From: Amorphochlora amoebiformis
Taxonomy: Eukaryota > Cercozoa > Chlorarachniophyceae
Reading direction: 5' to 3'
Length of the DNA: 64,000 nucleotides
Assembly: GCA_054601695.1 (NCBI GenBank)
Contig: BAAHQB010000326.1
Span: 62,001-126,000, forward strand
Made by a program: the position numbers and the translations under genes
The notes under the pieces: model-generated
What the model was told of the DNA's origin: nothing
The model's input: only the letters and a program-made list of their open reading frames with translations
Database searches by the model: none
In this document: positions 59,836 to 64,000 of the stretch, piece after piece
How the letters are laid out: each line of letters starts with the position of its first letter
Position numbering within the stretch: the first letter of the stretch is position 1

Positions 59836-60045
59836 ATACATACATATATATATATAGCGTTATATATATATATATATATGTATATGTCTTCATGTCTATA
59901 CATGTATACATATGATATGTATATATTTATAGATGTATCACTTTAATGTATTAGTAGTGTGAAACAAACATGTAATATCTCCTCCTTTTTCTCTCTATAT
60001 CTGTAATATTACGTAAATACATACATGCATACATACGTATATATA

Positions 60046-60095
<50 letters not shown>

Positions 60096-60153
60096 TTATA
60101 GGTTTTTTAGATATATGTGAATAAAAATATATATTTATATATACATATACATT

Positions 60154-60194
<41 letters not shown>

Positions 60195-60258
60195 AAAACG
60201 TTTACGTACTCAAAATCATAGCAATTATGATCATAACCATAATAATTATGATTATGTG

Positions 60259-60329
<71 letters not shown>

Positions 60330-60482
60330 AATATATATATATATATATATATATATGGACATAAATATTATACAATATAAACAATACATACGCACATAAA
60401 AAAATGCTCATAATAACAATCCAAAAATAGAAGTTCATTCAGCCCGATATATCCTCTATAAAATACGATTCCCTTTTCATAG
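58746..60482. other. Intergenic TA-rich stretch
   Basis: (TA)n runs surround small unique islands (58930-59040, 59490-59560, 59940-60000 and 60370-60480). Apart from one dispersed element copy, no feature is supported. Confidence 0.7.
59050..59175. repeat. Dispersed element, copy 4 (diverged)
   Basis: AGAGCGTGACATTAGGCGCT, then ACTGCCGGGTCGGGCCGGTA and CTCCAAGATCTCCAGCGATC. Recognisable by block order. It ends in (TA)n. Confidence 0.75.
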
Positions 60483-60781
60483 ATGGAGAGATTTACAGCC
60501 GCGTTCAAGATGGAGGCCTCGATCAATTCTTCTTTTGATATCGAAAACAAGACTTCACAACAGAGTGAGACATCAACTCTAATGTCGGATGAGCGTCGAA
60601 ACAGATGTAAGTTTAGTGTATATGTTGTTTGTGTGCGTGTGTATGCAATATATCTATGTTCCTTGGTGTCGGAGATTGTGTATGGTATTGGAATTGTTTT
60701 GGATGTAGCTTGTATATGTGTGCTTGTATGTAGATGCGTATATTTGTATTTTATATGGATGTATTTTATTATGTTTTTTAC

Positions 60782-60852
<71 letters not shown>

Positions 60853-61139
60853 ATATGTACATATATATATATATATTATAGTGTTTATAAATATATGTAT
60901 ACGTATATATATATATATATATATATACCTTGTTAGCGCGAAGCGTTATGGCATGCCATTGATAATCCATTGTTTGGAATCCCTTGTTAGATCCAGTGTA
61001 CATTACATTACCGACACATTATCAATTTTGAAAAATTATTTCGCATTCCTTTATTGTAGTAACCAATACGCTAGATATAATTCTGAGGTAGGCAAACAAA
61101 AAGACTTGTTACCATCTGGTTTACTATGATACAATTACC

Positions 61140-61178
<39 letters not shown>

Positions 61179-61732
61179 CCAAGACTCACTTCAGTTACGC
61201 CACTTGAATCATGTCCGATAAATTAAAACGACTTTTTTGAGACAAATGAATAATGCGCACAAACTATTAGAATCTTCCGGGAAAGTTCTAGAGCGTGACA
61301 TGGCTGATGTCACGGCTAGTAACCTAATAGACAGAAACCCTTTACTACCAGATGTTGCCGGGTTAGACCCGAAAGTACCGGTTTGTACCTGTTACTACCG
61401 GTTAGTTGGTCTCTGGAGATCTCCGGAGATCTCCACCGTAACTAAGACTATGTTTGTACGCGCTATCGATGCCTACTCATCGAACTGTGTCCTCTCATGC
61501 TATGTATATCGTTTTGTTTATAATATTAATACAACAAAAATATATACGTTTATATGTAAATATGCAAATATATTAATACAGAAATAGTATGTGTATGTTA
61601 TCATGATATATATATTATATATGTATATATATACATATATATATATGTAAATATATATATATATGTGTATACGTATTTGCATATACATATATAATACATA
61701 TACATGTACATTTTTATTTCTGAGGTAATGAC

Positions 61733-61825
<93 letters not shown>

Positions 61826-62463
61826 CTGAGTAGTAATAACACAATCAATCATTGCAAACATTTACACTCTATACCATGCGTAGTGAACCTACACATCTTC
61901 TCACACACTAAACTCCTGCATATGATATATCCACCTACAAGCAAACGCTCACACACCATATCTTTCATTGGTCGTAAACACACATTTGCATACATTCACA
62001 TGCGCACTCTCACATGTGCTAGCCACCAATGGTAAAAGTGATAGATTTCCCGCTTCGACATGCATACATAGCTACATACATAATACTTCTAAGTAGAAGG
62101 ATGGTTGCTTTTTGCTTTGTTGACTAGCCTGGTACGACAATTATGACGTTTTGAGACCATGCCTACCTGCATACATATATACGTATATTTATATACAGCC
62201 CGTTCTCAGAGCTCTCGTTCAAACAGGGGGCGCGCAAGAGATGTAGAAGAAGATAGCACGTCGGCAAGTGGTGTGATGTCCTCGTCAGAACCTGGGAAAA
62301 TGTCTGGAACTCCTACCAATCGCGAGTCTAAGGACAGGTTTGTCTTAGTTGGATATATATGTGTGTATTGTATATATATATATATATATATATATAATAC
62401 ATGTATGTATATATATATATATACACATATATAAATACGTTCATATATATTTATGTATGTATG

Positions 62464-62512
<49 letters not shown>

Positions 62513-62996
62513 TATATATGTGTGTGTACACATACGTCTAGGAGTATCTATATTGATACACAACCATCTACGTTGAAGTCAATATTGTAACATGTTGTAA
62601 ATATGTCCACACGCCGAAGCGATAATTGCAAGCATGTATACTGCCGAGTACCTATGTTGTATGATGACCAGTAAACATGTATATTCCCTTGAAAATATGT
62701 TCATATGAATACCTTAGCAAGCATGAATTCTGCGGTATAAATATGTCCCTTGGTGGAGACAACTTTTTGCTTGAGCGAGTAGATGCCGAGTAACAATGTT
62801 ACTAGGCGGAAACAACCATTGGGAATATGTCTAGTGTTGTGTAAATGTGTTACATACTTGTATAGAACTCGTGCTGTCATTTATGTACAAATGTCCTTAT
62901 GTAGATAGTTTATATATGTATGTATATGTATATAATTCTAGAAATGTATAATATATTTGTATGTATATAATGCTTAAATATACATACATATATATA

Positions 62997-63058
<62 letters not shown>

Positions 63059-63158
63059 GTCATCGTGAACAGTCAAGGTCAACTAATCCTTCTGTATCTA
63101 TCTCGTCAGATACCAAGGTAATATACGTAAATATTTTAAATACATATATATATATATG

Positions 63159-63196
<38 letters not shown>

Positions 63197-63328
63197 AGTA
63201 TATATACGTGTGTATTTAGACATATGGGTGTGTATACGTACATATTATGTACAAATATGTATATATGTGCGCTTAAGCTTACAAGTGTGAAAACATATAT
63301 ATGTATATATACACACACATATATATGT

Positions 63329-63399
<71 letters not shown>

Positions 63400-64000
63400 C
63401 ATATGATATATATATTTTTATATGTATATAGGTATCATATTTGGAGAAAGATAGTAAGTTCGCAGGGAGGGTATTCGCGCCCCAGAGCAAGGCTGCAAGA
63501 AGGGTTGTATACCTGAACACAAAATCATATATCTATATATACATATACACATACAGATATAAATATATGCATTTTCTTGTTTTATATATGAGACATACAC
63601 GTAGAAAAGTATTCATGTACAATTATACATTATATATATTTCTATATATATATCTATATATCTATATATATATTTATATGTGTAAAAAGCATATATCTAT
63701 ATGTATCCTGTTGACATACTTTTATATATATTTCCTGTTCTTAAACAATGATATACGCATATATATGTAACATTATATATATATATACATTCACACACAC
63801 ACATATATATACATATATATATATATAAACACGTATTTCCGTAGACTCACACACACTATACAAACCCAGGCGATTCTCAAACGTACTCGCGCCCGAAAAG
63901 AGACCGAGCAAGCATATGCTCGCTCTCATATCCTGTCTAGCTCTTACCTATCTCACGCCAACCACGACAAAATCGGTTTTGTCCTAGGCGCTCTCATTTC
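60483..64000 (+). CDS. Ser/Arg-rich protein, 3' truncated by window
   Basis: Five exons in phase: 60483-60606, 62199-62337, 63057-63117, 63432-63503 and 63870 to the window end. The donors include GTAAGT, GTTTGT and GTAATA. The visible 175 residues start [17 protein letters not shown]. They continue through a hydrophilic, Ser/Arg-rich, probably disordered region ([60 protein letters not shown]) and a basic helical stretch ([20 protein letters not shown]). The RS character hints at an RNA-processing or regulatory factor, but no domain is visible. The ATG at 60483 directly follows an AG, so it could also be an internal exon start. Intron 1 contains dispersed-element copy 5. Confidence 0.62.
60929..60982 (-). 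CDS. Isolated exon-like segment
   Basis: On the minus strand a 54-bp segment between CAAG and GTATATATA reads [18 protein letters not shown]. It is open and has splice-like borders, but no partner exons were found. It may be a relic; this is a weak call. Confidence 0.22.
61285..61530. repeat. Dispersed element, copy 5
   Basis: Contains GAGCGTGACATGGCTGATGT, CTGTTACTACCGGTTAGTTG, GGAGATCTCCGGAGATCTCC and the tail CTCATGCTATGTATATCGTT. The central GGAGATCTCC units form a perfect palindrome pair. Confidence 0.88.
61735..61815. repeat. (TA)n run
   Basis: Pure TA of about 70 bp in intron 1 of the Ser/Arg-rich gene. Confidence 0.95.
62580..62900. other. Unique intronic island
   Basis: Non-repetitive DNA with loosely repeated AATATGTC/AATATGTT and GCCGAGTA motifs, in intron 2 of the Ser/Arg-rich gene. 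No exon or known element is supported. Confidence 0.5.

Overview
This is a nuclear segment from an intron-rich eukaryote, most likely an alga. Coding DNA is roughly 8% of the window. Exons are 25-550 bp and follow GT-AG rules with the standard code. They sit in kilobase introns made of (TA)n, GA/CT tracts, other tandem repeats and long degenerate CCCTAA (TTAGGG-type) arrays. A plastid clue is an FKBP whose nearest recognisable relatives are plant chloroplast-lumen FKBPs; the lineage cannot be fixed from this sequence. Nearly all long open frames in the window are translated microsatellites. The real genes were assembled by hand from short exons with matching phases.

Layout: (1) 595-3010 (+), 3' end of an unrecognised gene. 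(2) 4895-13546 (+), a second unrecognised gene, 127 residues visible. (3) 14206-16942 (-), a complete five-exon F-box/LRR gene of 333 aa, convergent with (2). (4) 17007-32467 (+), an eleven-exon FKBP prolyl isomerase with a PDZ domain spliced into the FKBP fold (294 aa); its first exon is tentative and diverges from (3) across 64 bp. A TBP-like fragment lies antisense in its first intron. (5) 33685-49753 (-), a complete 17-exon MYG1 (DHH-family exonuclease) gene, 344 aa spread over 16 kb, convergent with (4). (6) 49888-55586 (+), a multipass membrane protein sharing a 134-bp divergent promoter interval with MYG1. (7) About 56208-58586 (+), a weakly supported gene with a thioesterase-like tail. 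(8) 60483 to the window end (+), a Ser/Arg-rich protein, 3' truncated.

Two architectural patterns stand out. First, exon-intron boundaries are repeatedly tandem-duplicated: the last or first 15-60 bp of an exon, with its splice site and flanking intron, recurs 2 to about 19 times in the adjoining intron, at more than a dozen boundaries in at least four genes. Second, telomere-like CCCTAA arrays lie immediately upstream of four 3' splice sites, always with the CTAAC-bearing strand in the RNA sense, as if they supply branch points and pyrimidine tracts. A dispersed element with a GCGTGACGTCACGC-type palindrome occurs five times between 46.7 and 61.5 kb.

The genes show no common pathway. They look like ordinary single-copy housekeeping genes embedded in expanding simple repeats.
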